A DNA stretch of 18,151 nucleotides from Dunaliella salina. Taxonomy: Eukaryota; Chlorophyta; Chlorophyceae; Chlamydomonadales; Dunaliellaceae. Position numbers and translations under genes: made by a program. The stretch spans positions 56,871-75,021 of the forward strand of contig MU070253.1 of NCBI GenBank assembly GCA_002284615.2, in the 5' to 3' direction. Position 1 is the stretch's first letter, and every line of letters begins with the position of its first letter. Shown piece after piece: positions 1-8,230 of this stretch. A model generated the notes under the pieces. The model saw only the letters and a program-made list of their open reading frames with translations. It ran no database searches and had not been told where the DNA came from.

Positions 1-922
1 TGTGTTTGTGCGCATGTCGGAGTGCGGCCTGGAAGGTGTGTTGCACAGACTGGGCATGATTGTGGAGCGCATTTAAAATTTCTGGGGTGTATGTTGCAGG
101 TGAGGTGGCCGTATAGTCTTGGGTAAAATACTTGCCAGAATCTCCATCCCTCAAGTTGGCATAGGGGCCAATTGAGGATAAGGAGCTGTGCTTGGGCTCA
201 GGTGCAATGAATGGAGGATGGATAAGGAGCAGAGCAGCTTTGTGGAGGATGAAACGTGCAATATGCAGCTTAGAAGCGCGCGGGCTTGCGTGTTTGACTC
301 GGCAGGCCACTTTGAGTAAGGCATTCTGGTGCCTAGCTTTTCTAGTAGGGGCTGCAGTTGTATTGAGGATGTTGATGGCATAGAAAGTGAGAGAGCTGTT
401 ATTCAATTCTATCCTGGTTTGCTCCTTTGCAGCGCGCGCAAGGAGGCGCCTCTTGTAGCTCCTCTTCTTACAGGCTCTCTTGTGGGCTCCAAGGGGTTGA
501 ACTTCTGCAGGCCTGGGTTCTTTGGTGTCCAAGACCTGTGAGTGAATACTTAGGAATGGCTTAAGGGTGGAGAGAGTAGGCATGTCATCAGGGTGCTGGT
601 TCATTCTAAGGGCGGTTACAGAGGGGAAAGGTGCTCTGGTGGCAGTACCCAGAGCATCCTTTGGGGTGTGTTGATGTGCTTTGTTTGTAGTAGTTGGCAC
701 TTGTTGGTTACCCGGGTTTAACTCAGAGCCTGTCGTGGTGGGCCCACCCGAGTGGGTGGGGCCACCGACTGTTCCCTGTTTTTGTGTGCCGTAGCTTTCA
801 CCCGGGTCACAGTCACTCTGGTCGTTCGGGGCCTGGCCAATGCGAGGGTTCATGCAGGCATGCAGCAAACACTCGCGGGAAACATTGGCACCGGACAGAC
901 CTGCAGGCTCACCGTCGTCCAT
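1..922 (-). CDS. Unknown protein, N-terminal 307 codons, runs off the left edge (possibly LINE-encoded)
   Basis: Reading the minus strand from the ATG at 922-920, the frame stays open to base 1 with no stop, so the C-terminus is outside the window. I checked the register at the Met codons at 922 and 604 and at codon 382. The first 100 or so residues are polar and Gly/Thr/Pro-rich, typical of disordered sequence. A strongly basic patch follows at about residues 155-170 (KRACKKRSYKRRLLARAAK), which could be a nuclear-localisation or nucleic-acid-binding segment. A helical, Ala/His/Leu-rich part comes next, containing HPPFIAPEPKH and SSIGPYANLRD. I recognise no catalytic motif. It is free of the frameshifts that riddle the neighbouring retrotransposons. 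It could be the first ORF, or the start of the main ORF, of a younger LINE-A-type element, or a host gene. The start could also lie elsewhere if there is an upstream intron. Confidence 0.55.
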   Translation of the reverse strand, partial: MDDGEPAGLSGANVSRECLLHACMNPRIGQAPNDQSDCDPGESYGTQKQGTVGGPTHSGGPTTTGSELNPGNQQVPTTTNKAHQHTPKDALGTATRAPFPSVTALRMNQHPDDMPTLSTLKPFLSIHSQVLDTKEPRPAEVQPLGAHKRACKKRSYKRRLLARAAKEQTRIELNNSSLTFYAINILNTTAAPTRKARHQNALLKVACRVKHASPRASKLHIARFILHKAALLLIHPPFIAPEPKHSSLSSIGPYANLRDGDSGKYFTQDYTATSPATYTPEILNALHNHAQSVQHTFQAALRHAHKH

Positions 923-1016
923 AGACGTTGGGCGAGTTACGAACCAGGGCTGCACAGTTCCATTTGATTTCCCTTTTTTTTCTTAAATTGTTGTACTGTT
1001 CCCCCCAAAAGATAGG

Positions 1017-1590
1017 GATATTCACCTCGTCAAACTTAAATTCTGCCCTGACACAAATCCCTTCAACACTTTAGAACGTGCACAAACTCAACATTCCCAC
1101 ACCATAACTAGACTTAGAACACGCAGCTTAAGAAACCCAAAGAGGAATAACAAAGTGACTTTGCATACCATCTTAATTGGTGTGGGTGGCACGATTTACA
1201 ATGAGCTTACAATTTCACCTCTCATAAATCTGGGTCTAACCAACAGAAAGCCAAATCACTGGCATCCAAGCTCAGGGACCCTGCCATCCAAAGATTATCC
1301 ACCATCATTAGCACTAGACATGCACTTTGCTTTCAGAGGGCATCTGGGAGGGGGTTTGATGGGCGCGCGGTGGCGGCTGAGGATGGAAGAAGGAGAGTCC
1401 GAGCGCTCAGGGGCATGGCTAGCAATCCTCCAGATCCCCGTTATTTCCGTCTCTTGCTCTCTCCTAGGCTAGTTTTGTCTAGTTTAGGTGGAGGGCCTCC
1501 TGGTGAGGCCTCTAACTTTTGTTAAGGGTTCTTCCCTTAATGCACGCGGCCTTTGGCTTGCGTAGACTTTTCTTTTTCTTTTTTTTCTTC
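1017..1590 (+). mobile_element. LINE-A1: 5'-truncated 3' end of a non-LTR retrotransposon
   Basis: The segment from about 1017 translates in pieces to the same C-terminal sequence found at 2537-2865 in LINE-A2. Shared blocks include DIHL(V/F)KL(K/E)FC near the start, then LRTRSL, and VTLHTILIGVGGTIYN at 1155-1205 against VTLYTILIGVAGTIFN in A2. This is the extreme C-terminus of the LINE-A polyprotein, downstream of RNase H and the CCHC knuckle. The 3' untranslated part continues to a terminal hairpin at 1544-1563, then GTAGAC and a pyrimidine-rich tail (CTTTT-like) ending near 1590. No RT or RNase H remains, so this copy is heavily 5'-truncated. LINE-A2 follows head-to-tail about 50 bp downstream. 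The 5' junction is uncertain to within tens of bases. Confidence 0.6.
1544..1563 (+). other. 3'-terminal hairpin of LINE-A1
   Basis: ACGCGGCC, TTT, GGCTTGCGT can fold as a stem-loop with one wobble and one bulge. It lies just before the conserved GTAGACTTT end. LINE-A2 has a perfect hairpin at the same place with a different stem sequence, so the structure is kept while the bases change. In stringent-type LINEs such a hairpin is where the RT recognises its own RNA; that role is inferred here. Confidence 0.5.
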
Positions 1591-2931
1591 AGCATTCAAT
1601 CAGATTAAAAATGAGACACTATAACTAGAAATGAGGTACTAAAACCCGCAGTTACATACACCAATGCTCAAAGAAATTGTAGCCTGCATTAATGCTTCAG
1701 AAGGCCCCGTCCATTTCTACAAAGTAAAATCACACAGTGGCATCCTTGGTTATGAAGGCGCAGATGCTTTTGCTCATCAAGCAGCTATGTTACCTGATGA
1801 AGCCAACACCTCACTTAATCAGGCAGAAACTCCTTTCTTCCGTCTCTATTGGCTTGCTGCATCTGTCACAACACATTGCTCTCACACAGAATACTTGCCC
1901 CTTTCAAACAGCCAGGACAAACTGAAACAAGTAATGCACAGAAAACACAAATTGGGAACAGCAAACCTCAGCACATATAGCTACCAAAATTGGCAGAACC
2001 TGCTCAGAATGTCCAGTGCTCACCCCACTGCCAATCCAAAAATTAGTAATGCTTTCTGGCACATGAAAACTGCGGCTTTCAAAGAACAAACCAATGTCTT
2101 CAAATATCGAACAGACACACTTTACAATGGCAAACATGCCAGACGCTTCAGTGGCTACCCTGGGCCTTCTCTTTGCCCTCTTTGTGGTACACCTGACAGC
2201 ACCTACCATATCCTACTCAGATGCACTCACCCACAAATAAACAGGATGAATATCAATCGCCACCATCAAGCACTCAGCATCTGCGGTGAAGCAATAAGCA
2301 AAGGAGATCTCGTCTAGACTTTGGATCTTACATCGCCTCTATAGATACATGTAATACAGTGAGGCTACGCTCCCTGGATATGGAAATTCCAAACACTGTA
2401 CACCGACACATTCAACATTGGCTGTTTCCATCCAGACAACCATCTCACACACAACTCAGTCGCCCTGATGGCATTATAGTTTACCCCTTGAAGGCAGAGA
2501 CTCCACACATCACCCGCAGGATATGAATCCCTGAGACAGAGATATCCACCTCTTTAAGCTCGAATTTTGTTCTGACACCGAACCCAAACAAACTCCACAC
2601 TGCGCAAAATCAGCACAAACGCACCATTGAAAGCTTACGCACAAGATCTCTTTGGGGCACACACCGCAATAACAGAGTCACACTTTATACCATACTAATT
2701 GGAGTTGCAGGAACTATCTTCAATCCCTACACTATTGATCCCCTCTGCAAACTTGGCCTTATCAAAGACAAAACTTACAAAACTGCCAAAGAACTCCACT
2801 TTCACGCTGTAGAGTCCCTTACAAAAATTCACAACACCAAAAATACCATCCAATTCAGTAACGTAAGCAATGGGCGTTTGGGGGAGGGGCTACAGGGGGG
2901 GCTGCATACAAAACAGCGAGGCGCGCAGCCG

Positions 2932-2953
2932 GACGGATGGCCGACGATCCGTC
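2932..2953 (+). other. Hairpin in the 3' UTR of LINE-A2
   Basis: GACGGAT (2932-2938) and ATCCGTC (2947-2953) form a perfect 7-bp stem with an 8-base loop. LINE-A1 has a different perfect stem, GGCCTC/GAGGCC, at about 1494-1510 in the comparable 3' UTR position. Confidence 0.4.
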
Positions 2954-3044
2954 GGACCCTCATTAGCTGGGCTGCTCATAGCTAGCCTTCTTTGGTGGGG
3001 CTCACTGTTAGTGCCAGTGCTGATTGTTGGGTCTTTCCTTAACG

Positions 3045-3066
3045 TACGCTGGTAAGTACCAGCGTA
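3045..3066 (+). other. 3'-terminal hairpin of LINE-A2
   Basis: TACGCTGGTA (3045-3054), AG, TACCAGCGTA (3057-3066) is a perfect 10-bp inverted repeat with a 2-base spacer (the RNA loop would open a pair or two more). It is followed at once by GACTTT and a CTTTA-type tail. It is the positional counterpart of the A1 hairpin at 1544-1563 and is probably the RT-binding end of the element RNA. Confidence 0.6.
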
Positions 3067-3075
3067 GACTTTACT

Positions 3076-3594
3076 TTACTTGTACATGGATCTCCACCAG
3101 GGCCTGCACCAGGGATCTCGGTGTTTGCCACGCACTTCAGGGCTTGCTTTGCCTGATGTTTTGCAATAGCATCCGCACATCATTTCCAGCGATGCCAGCA
3201 TGGGACTTCACCTTGTAAATTCGAATTTGGTATGGAAGTCTCTAATGAAAGTTGAAATCATTTTAAGGACGTCTCCTTGAATATGCCTGAGGTGTCTTTC
3301 AGGATAAAGATGTTGTTTACGTGTTTGATTGAAAGAGATGAGGCTGTCTGGTGCGCAGCAATTGCTGCCAATTCAGCTCTAGCGATGGTTTTGGTGATCC
3401 TGGCACCGTTTGGTTCTACGGAGTTCTTGCTTTCAGTGGACGGGCAGTAGATGCCTGCTCCAATTCCTTGCTTACCGCTATGGACAATTGGCTTGCAAGG
3501 CAGCTGCCATCTGTGTATGCCCATGTTCTCCGGTCAGTAACTTTGAGAGATAGGAGAGTACTGGATTGGCTGAGCACCAAGTCTGTATCTTGAA
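3076..3594 (-). pseudogene. LINE-A3 (minus strand), RNase H segment, broken
   Basis: Reading the minus strand downward from 3594, the frame gives the start of RNase H with TWAYTDGS (about 3503-3527, first catalytic Asp). A frameshift near 3480 leads to KQGIGAGIYCPS and then ARAELAAI (about 3360-3385, the catalytic Glu). The expected T-D-S block with the next Asp is missing. HIQGDVLKMIS and VKSHAGIAGN (about 3182-3210) follow, then another frameshift leading into ADAIAKHQAKQALK. The RNase H is therefore inactive. The domain is the same type as in LINE-A2, with VKSHAGIAGN against VKSHSGILGY. The 5' continuation on the minus strand is at 4968 and above, because LINE-B1 is inserted at 3595-4956. 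At its 3' end (3076) it abuts the 3' tail of LINE-A2 in tail-to-tail orientation. Confidence 0.7.
3584..3594 (+). repeat. Left target site duplication of LINE-B1 (TGTATCTTGAA)
   Basis: TGTATCTTGAA is repeated exactly at 4957-4967, directly after the 3' tail of LINE-B1. Removing 3595-4967 rejoins an open minus-strand LINE-A3 frame, which supports this as a true TSD. Confidence 0.8.
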
Positions 3595-4956
3595 CGACAT
3601 TGACTGTCTGGTTGAAGGGGAGCAGGGGGCGCTTACCGGTATTCCCAATTTCATGGTGACTCACCTGCTGTTTGCTGATGACCTCTCTCTCATGTACAAT
3701 GACCATACCACCGTGCAGACCATGCTCAACAAATTGAGAGCCTACGCTCGAAGGAAGTCGCTGACTGTCAACACACTTAAATCTGAGGTGATGTGCTTCA
3801 ATTCCAGGTCTGACAACTTGGCCCCACTTTACTTTGATGGTACGCAGCTCCCCTACACAGATACTTTCAAATATCTTGGCATGGTCTTTGACAAAACAGT
3901 CAGCCTGGATGTTGCAGCTGATGCTGCGATGCGACCATTCACAGCGGGTACTTTCCGAGAAAAAAAGTTTGTTCAGGAGCACGACCTTGCCAACAGATTA
4001 CACGCCCAGATTTGGCTCCTCAAGAGGTATGTAATTCCTGCTGGCATGTATGCTAGTCAGATCTGGGCTACCCCTTACCTACGACAAGGCAAAGAGATGG
4101 ACAATCCCATACAGAAGTGGCTATTAACAGTGCTTAAAAGGACTTAGGGGGTCAGACACACTACTCCCTCTTGGTGCATCATGCGAGAATGTGGTTTGGA
4201 GCCCTTACAGTTCAACTGGTTCCGAGCAGCAATGCGTCTTTATAATTCTCTGACCCGATGCAACAGCTCGACAAGGAAAAAAGATCTTGCAGGCTGACAT
4301 GCGGCTGAGCTCAAGGTCCGATCATTGTTGGTCCTCCCATATTCTGTCAGCCATGAATAGTTTGGCACACTCCCACATCTTCAAATAGAAGCTGCTGAAT
4401 TGTGAGCCCATTGATCTCAGTCGTTTTGTCGTGGACCTCAGAACCAGGCATCTTCAATATTGGGCGCCTTTTTCCAACACACACCCTAGAGAGCGCAATA
4501 GTAAACGCTTGACCTACCACCAATGGCGCGCTCCTCCTACAAAAAGGGCCTTGGTTGGGCATTCTTCCTACAGTCTCCCCAAATACATGTTCCTTGACCT
4601 CGCCGCTGATGTCATTCGCAACGTGGCTCGATTTAGACTTCATGTCCACACCCTTCGCTATGAGACAGCAACTTGGAATCACAGGTCTTCCCCAAACTGT
4701 GACCTTTGTGAGGCTAATGATAATGTCCAGGATGAACAAAATGTTCTCTTTCATTGCACACATCCCCAGGAGGTCTCTCTCTGCGGGAAATATGCTCCCT
4801 TGTTCTTGCAGGCAGGATCTCATGATGTGTCCGCTTTTTTAAATCAGAACAACCATAAACTTCGATTTTTCCTTCATAAATTAATCGCCTTTTATGAGCA
4901 GGCTAGCAGTCGCAATTCTCGACTAAAGGCCTTATCCTTGTAAACCTTGTAAACCT
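3595..4956 (+). pseudogene. LINE-B1: 5'-truncated reverse transcriptase element, inactivated
   Basis: The element begins inside RT, at NDIDCLVEG, just before motif C. FADDL is at 3671-3685, followed by YARRKSLTVN and TFKYLGMVFDK (about 3864-3896), the RT thumb landmarks shared by all LINE-B copies here. The frame continues to KRT and meets a TAG at 4145-4147 inside the family motif LGV(R/K)(H/R)TTPxW. One frameshift follows near 4275. The C-terminal part then reads in the frame open from 4431 to 4943 and contains VARFRLHVHTLR and a degraded knuckle CDLC...C in which the His is lost. The 3' tail is TTGTAAACC repeated two to three times, then the TSD. Upstream RT motifs and the endonuclease are absent. 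It is inserted in the RNase H region of LINE-A3 in opposite orientation. Confidence 0.85.
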
Positions 4957-4967
4957 TGTATCTTGAA
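4957..4967 (+). repeat. Right target site duplication of LINE-B1 (TGTATCTTGAA)
   Basis: Exact copy of 3584-3594. It follows the tail repeats ending in AAACCT. Base 4968 resumes host LINE-A3 sequence. Confidence 0.8.
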
Positions 4968-5095
4968 TACTGATGTGTGAATTTCTAGAATGCTTGGAGA
5001 CGTGTTGTTTGTCAAATGGGAGGCGTTCCAGTTTATTGAAACCTGGCATGCATGGGATTTAGGACAGGGTGGCTGCTGACATTTGTCAGCTTCCA
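4968..5095 (-). pseudogene. LINE-A3, short segment just upstream of the RNase H domain
   Basis: On the minus strand the frame KLERLPFDKQHVSKHSRN (about 5040-4985) runs without a break across the B1 insertion point into QDTDLVLSQSS and then the RNase H start TWAYTDGS. This links the two pieces into one former coding region. Toward 5095 there is a stop or frameshift that separates it from the ORF at 5096-5674. A perfect 7-bp inverted repeat, GCTGACA-TT-TGTCAGC, lies at 5075-5090. Confidence 0.55.
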
Positions 5096-5690
5096 CTATG
5101 TGGCTTTTTTTAAATCTCCTTTCAGGCCCTGTAGCCAGTCTTTGTTATGATTGTTAAGATGGACTCGAGCTGCAGTGTTCCAAACAGCAAAGATACAAAG
5201 GTCCCAGGTATGTTTAGGTAAAGGTACTTCTTGGTTAAGGCAGGATTGAGGGGGCACTGTATTTAAGTTTTCCGTGAGGTATGGTTCCAAGTTCGTAACA
5301 GAGGTGGGAGCAAGCGTGAAAAGTTTGGAGTAGGGGTTGGTTATCATGTTCTTATTCCAAGCCGGAAGGAACATGAATGTAGCAATGGCCTCTATGTTGA
5401 GGATGGCAGAGTAAATGGCATGTTGCGAAGCTTGGGTCATGATTCCCTCGTCATAAGTGGGATGGCAGACTGAGAAGCCAGTGAATTCAGATGAGAAGGC
5501 ATTATGTATGGCACCAAAAAGAGCGTCTCGGGAGTCCGCACTCCAATAATTCTGGTCTTGTGGATTGTGGTCTAGTGGGGAGGCCATTTTTCTTGGGCTA
5601 CCAAAGCCCGTTTTTGGAGGGAGTCTCTTGGTGTGTCCTGAGCCTGTCCTAGTGACAAACACGGAGCTGGTCATGTTGCTCTCTCTCTAG
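5096..5690 (-). pseudogene. LINE-A3, unidentified domain upstream of RNase H (open 5674-5096)
   Basis: A 192-codon open frame starts at ATG 5674 and ends at a TAG at 5098-5096. It lies directly upstream of, and on the same strand as, the LINE-A3 RNase H, so it is most simply an internal part of the LINE-A polyprotein rather than a separate gene. Its Met need not be a real start. Visible features are a polar N-terminal third, WSADSRDALFGAIHNAF near residue 44, a hydrophobic segment AIATFMFLPAW followed by NPYSKLF (about residues 97-118), and near the end TWDLCIFAVWNTAARVHLNN. The hydrophobic-PW plus NPY arrangement followed by a W-rich strand hints at a folded alpha/beta domain. I cannot name it. 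The protein has no Zn-ligand cluster, DDE triad or RT motif. It appears interrupted at its 5' side by LINE-B5. Confidence 0.5.
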
Positions 5691-5699
5691 TGACGCTAG

Positions 5700-5850
5700 G
5701 TGCTCGCTATTTGCACACGGTGTTGGGCATGTTGCTTTCTTGGTGATGCTTTCAGAGATGAACTGCTGTTCATACATGGTGCACCGATGTTTCTGGACGC
5801 TGATATCCCCCTTCCACAGATAGAGACATTCAAATCCCTTAGGTTGCTGA
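5700..5850 (+). pseudogene. LINE-B5, RT thumb fragment (left piece)
   Basis: The frame 5700-5850 ends in GAPMFLDADIPLPQIETFKSL, which matches the LINE-B stretch just before and including FKYLG: B1 has LYFDGTQLPYTDTFKYLG. After removal of the B2 insertion, base 5850 joins 10268. The nucleotides then continue the LINE-B pattern (TTCAAATCCCTTAGGTTGCTGATAAAA against TTCAAATATCTTGGCATGGTCTTTGACAAA in B1, both split here only for comparison). The copy is old and heavily mutated. Its 5' limit is uncertain. Confidence 0.45.
5837..5850 (+). repeat. Left target site duplication of LINE-B2 (CCTTAGGTTGCTGA)
   Basis: CCTTAGGTTGCTGA recurs exactly at 10254-10267, immediately after the LINE-B2 3' tail. The left copy is also partly embedded in a 36-bp minisatellite that grew at this junction. 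Confidence 0.75.
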
Positions 5851-5942
5851 AAGCACGTCCATGGGTAGCTGCCCTTAGGTTGCTAAATGCACGTCCATGG
5901 GTAGCTGCCCTGAAAGCACGTCCATGGGTAGCTGCCCTGAAA
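5840..5942 (+). repeat. 36-bp minisatellite at the 5' junction of LINE-B2
   Basis: GCACGTCCATGGGTAGCTGC plus CCT occurs three times without change, at 5853-5875, 5889-5911 and 5916-5938. The first two copies are each preceded by TAGGTTGCTGAAA or its variant TAGGTTGCTAAAT, giving 36-bp units. The third is preceded only by GAAA. In one frame the unit reads LRLLKARPWVAA repeated. The unit spans the end of the TSD and the start of the inserted DNA, so the array probably formed by duplication after insertion. Confidence 0.8.
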
Positions 5943-7083
5943 GCACACACAATCAAAGACCTGAACTATTAGACGGCATCAGCAGAGGGGTACAATCTGC
6001 TCTTAGGGTTGTACGCGGGGTGGCACAGCGGGTGGCTGCTCGCTGGACAGGAGGCTCAGGTGCTTCAGCTCGGGATATGGCAGTGGCCTTAGGGCGCAAC
6101 AACCCGCCCCCTGAGCAGCAATTCCGACAAGGTGCTGAGTCAGTGGTTGCCTGAAGCTGATGCTTTGGATCTGCCTGATGCTGCTGCCTTGTACTCTGTT
6201 GTTTGTGAGCACATCCGTAGATAAAATGCTAGGACATCCCCTGGTGTTGATGCTATTGCGGCTCTATTCATTAAATATGCTGTGAAAAGGGTCCCGGCTG
6301 TGAATGGTAGAGGCACAGATAGGATAATTGTCTTAGCTCCTTACATTGCGCGTCTGTTTGCTGTCATGATGGAGAAAGCTGAGATCCCTGCTTGCTGGAA
6401 AACAGCCAAAATTGCTCCTCTCTACAAAAAGGGCTCTGTTGTGGATCCGAGGAATTATCGCATGCTTGCCGTTAGTGGTATCCTGTACAGACTGTACGTG
6501 AATGTGTTGAGGGAAGTTCTTACAGGGTGGTGCAGAGAACAAAATTCCAGACGCACAATACGGTTTCTACCCTGGCCGTAACACTTTGCAGCCCATTTTT
6601 ATTTTGCGGCACTTGCAGTATGCTGCTCAGGTCAAGCATCCCAATCGATCCTCAAGATTGCATGCGGCATGTATCAACTTTAAGCAAGCTTACAACACAA
6701 TTCCCAGGGAAGCTCTTCGGAGGCACCTTCAGTGCATTCGTATGCCTACATGCCTGTTGGATATCATTAAGAACATGTATGCCAATGATGAGTACATTTT
6801 GGTGGATGGCAGCGAGCAAGCTCGTGTGCGCCCTCTTTTTGGAGTTAAGCAAGGCTGCCCGCTTTCCCCCCTGCTGTTTTCTCTGTACATCAATGATGTG
6901 GATTGCTTGGCAGAAAATGTGCAAGGGGCAGTTACAGGTGCAAGCGATGTCGATGTTACGCATATGCTGTATGCAGACGATCTGTGCCTTACCAGTAACC
7001 AGCCTGGTCAGCTCCAGTTGATGTTGGATAGGTTACAAGCTTATGCTCGTCGGAAAGGATTGGTAATAAATGCTGCCAAGTCT

Positions 7084-7145
7084 GAGATTGTGCATTTTGT
7101 CTTTACTTCAGGTGGAGATTGTGCATTTTGTCTTTACTTCAGGTG
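7084..7145 (+). repeat. 31-bp perfect tandem duplication in LINE-B2
   Basis: The 31 bases from GAGATTGTGC to TTCAGGTG at 7084-7114 are repeated without change at 7115-7145. Thirty-one is not a multiple of three, so the duplication shifts the RT frame. One copy encodes SEIVHFVFTSGG in the original frame. Confidence 0.9.
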
Positions 7146-8194
7146 GAGCGCGCATGGCTCGTGCAGAGCCTTTCAAATATTTGGGCATGCTGTTCACAAA
7201 GCAGCGCAACCGTCAGGCCACTGCCGAACACAGGTGCGCACCTTTCCTGGCTGGATGTAGACGGATCAGGCAATTTGCGTCAGAGTACCGTTTGACTGAC
7301 AGGCCGTATACCATGCTCTGGCTGGCGAAAGCATACGCTTTCCCTGCTAGCATGTATGCTTGTCAAATCTGGGGCATTAAATATAGAAAGAAGGTGCTGA
7401 ATGGGACTGCCCTTTACAAACTGTGCACCTGTGCTTACTGAAGCGCTTCCTTGGGGTGAAGCGCACCACTCCTAACTGGTCTGTTCTACGGGAACGTGGT
7501 TATGAGCCTTTGCGGTTTTATTGGTCCCATGCAGCAGTCAGATTTTACAATGCTTTGCTGCGCAGCAACAGTACTACACTGCGAAAGTGCTGCAAGCAGA
7601 TGTTGACATGAGCTGTATATCTCATAAATGTTGGACCGCAGAGTTTTTGGCAGCATGTAATGGCTTGGACAGGTGCAAAATGTTTATTCAATGTGTGCGT
7701 TTAGGGCAGCCAGTAGAACTGAGGAGTTCGTTGTTGATCTGAGAAAAAGGCTACGAGGTGTTTGGAATGCGGCTGCCTTGGTAGAGCACAATGAGCGTGT
7801 GAACAAATTAGCCAAGTATCATCACTGGGTGGCTCTCCCTTTGAAGCCTTTGGCTGCTCATGGAGCGCCCTTTTCTGTCCCTAGGTATCTGCATCTTGAC
7901 TTAGGCAAGCATATGCTGAGAAACATCGCACGCTTTCAATTGCATGCACACACCCTAAGAGTTGACACATCACTTTGGCAGGAGCAAACTCCAGTTTGTG
8001 ATAAATGTGACCTAGGAGGACTTCATGATGAAAGACATGCTGTGTTCCTTTGTTCCTGCGGTCCTGTGTGTTCTCTTAGAAGGACTTATGAACATCTCTT
8101 TTCTCATTTCCCCTCTGCTCACAGAATTCTTCAGGACGAGTCAAGCGCTTTTTCCTACACTCAGGCTAGTTCTGAGGATCTTTCTCTGCTCTGT

Positions 8195-8213
8195 CTTTCA
8201 TTTCTTACAGGAC
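8195..8213 (+). repeat. Left 19-bp direct repeat flanking a tail-only insertion in LINE-B2
   Basis: CTTTCATTTCTTACAGGAC is repeated exactly at 10105-10123. With the DNA transposon and one copy of its TSD removed, the two copies flank only 27 bp, AAAAAACTCCTTGTAAC + CCTTATTACC, which looks like a LINE-B 3' tail. Confidence 0.6.
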
Positions 8214-8223
8214 AAAAAACTCC

Positions 8224-8230
8224 TTGTAAC
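8224..8230 (+). repeat. Left TSD of the CAG...CTG element (TTGTAAC)
   Basis: TTGTAAC directly abuts the left end CAGGAGGC and is repeated at 10088-10094 directly after the right end GCCTCCTG. Confidence 0.65.

Larger units (their letters stand above)
1643..3075 (+). pseudogene. LINE-A2: RNase H C-terminal half through to the 3' end, frameshifted
   Basis: After an in-frame stop at 1640-1642 the frame opens with the end of a type I RNase H domain. It contains KVKSHSGILGYEGADAFA (about 1716-1770), whose GAD carries the last catalytic Asp of retroelement RNases H. A Leu/His-rich stretch follows, then a knuckle CPLC-x7-H-x4-C at about 2176-2226, the usual C-terminal zinc finger of such LINEs. The frame stops at 2315-2317. 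The next reading frame picks up directly with DFGSYIASIDT from 2317 and runs to 2526, so a single frameshift breaks the protein. A further shifted frame, 2530-2865, matches LINE-A1. The 3' UTR has two hairpins and ends in GTAGACTTTACTTTACTT. RT and endonuclease are missing through 5' truncation. It is not functional. Confidence 0.75.
5960..8213 (+). pseudogene. LINE-B2 reverse transcriptase ORF, multiply frameshifted
   Basis: Pieces in shifting frames make up a LINE RT. A pre-RT segment (about 5960-6125) is followed after a frameshift by a part with an in-frame TAA at 6222-6224. Then come SPGVDA, ACWKTAKIAPLYKKGS (about 6390-6435) and DPRNYR. A frameshift at about 6535 leads into IPDAQYGFYPGRNT and motif A. 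Motif B, GVKQGCPLSPLLFSLYIND, is at 6841-6897 and motif C, YADDL, at 6970-6984. In motif A (about 6673-6696) the family D-F...AYD pattern reads INFKQAYN, so the catalytic Asp is Asn. A 31-bp tandem duplication at 7084-7145 breaks the frame. Further shifts occur near 7430, 7590 and 7690. The C-terminal segment 7700-8213 carries ARFQLHAHTLRVDT and the knuckle CDKC-x9-H-x4-C (about 7999-8052). It is dead by several independent lesions. Confidence 0.85.

Noticed and set aside
3416..3982. Minus-strand 188-codon open frame as one protein
   Set aside because: Its first two thirds are antisense to LINE-B1 RT. Only the last part (from 3594 down) is LINE-A3 RNase H, so it is a chimera of an insertion junction.
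5853..5938. The three 23-base repeats as a CRISPR array
   Set aside because: The spacers are 13 and 4 bases, made of related sequence and not unique, and the setting is eukaryotic. It is a minisatellite.
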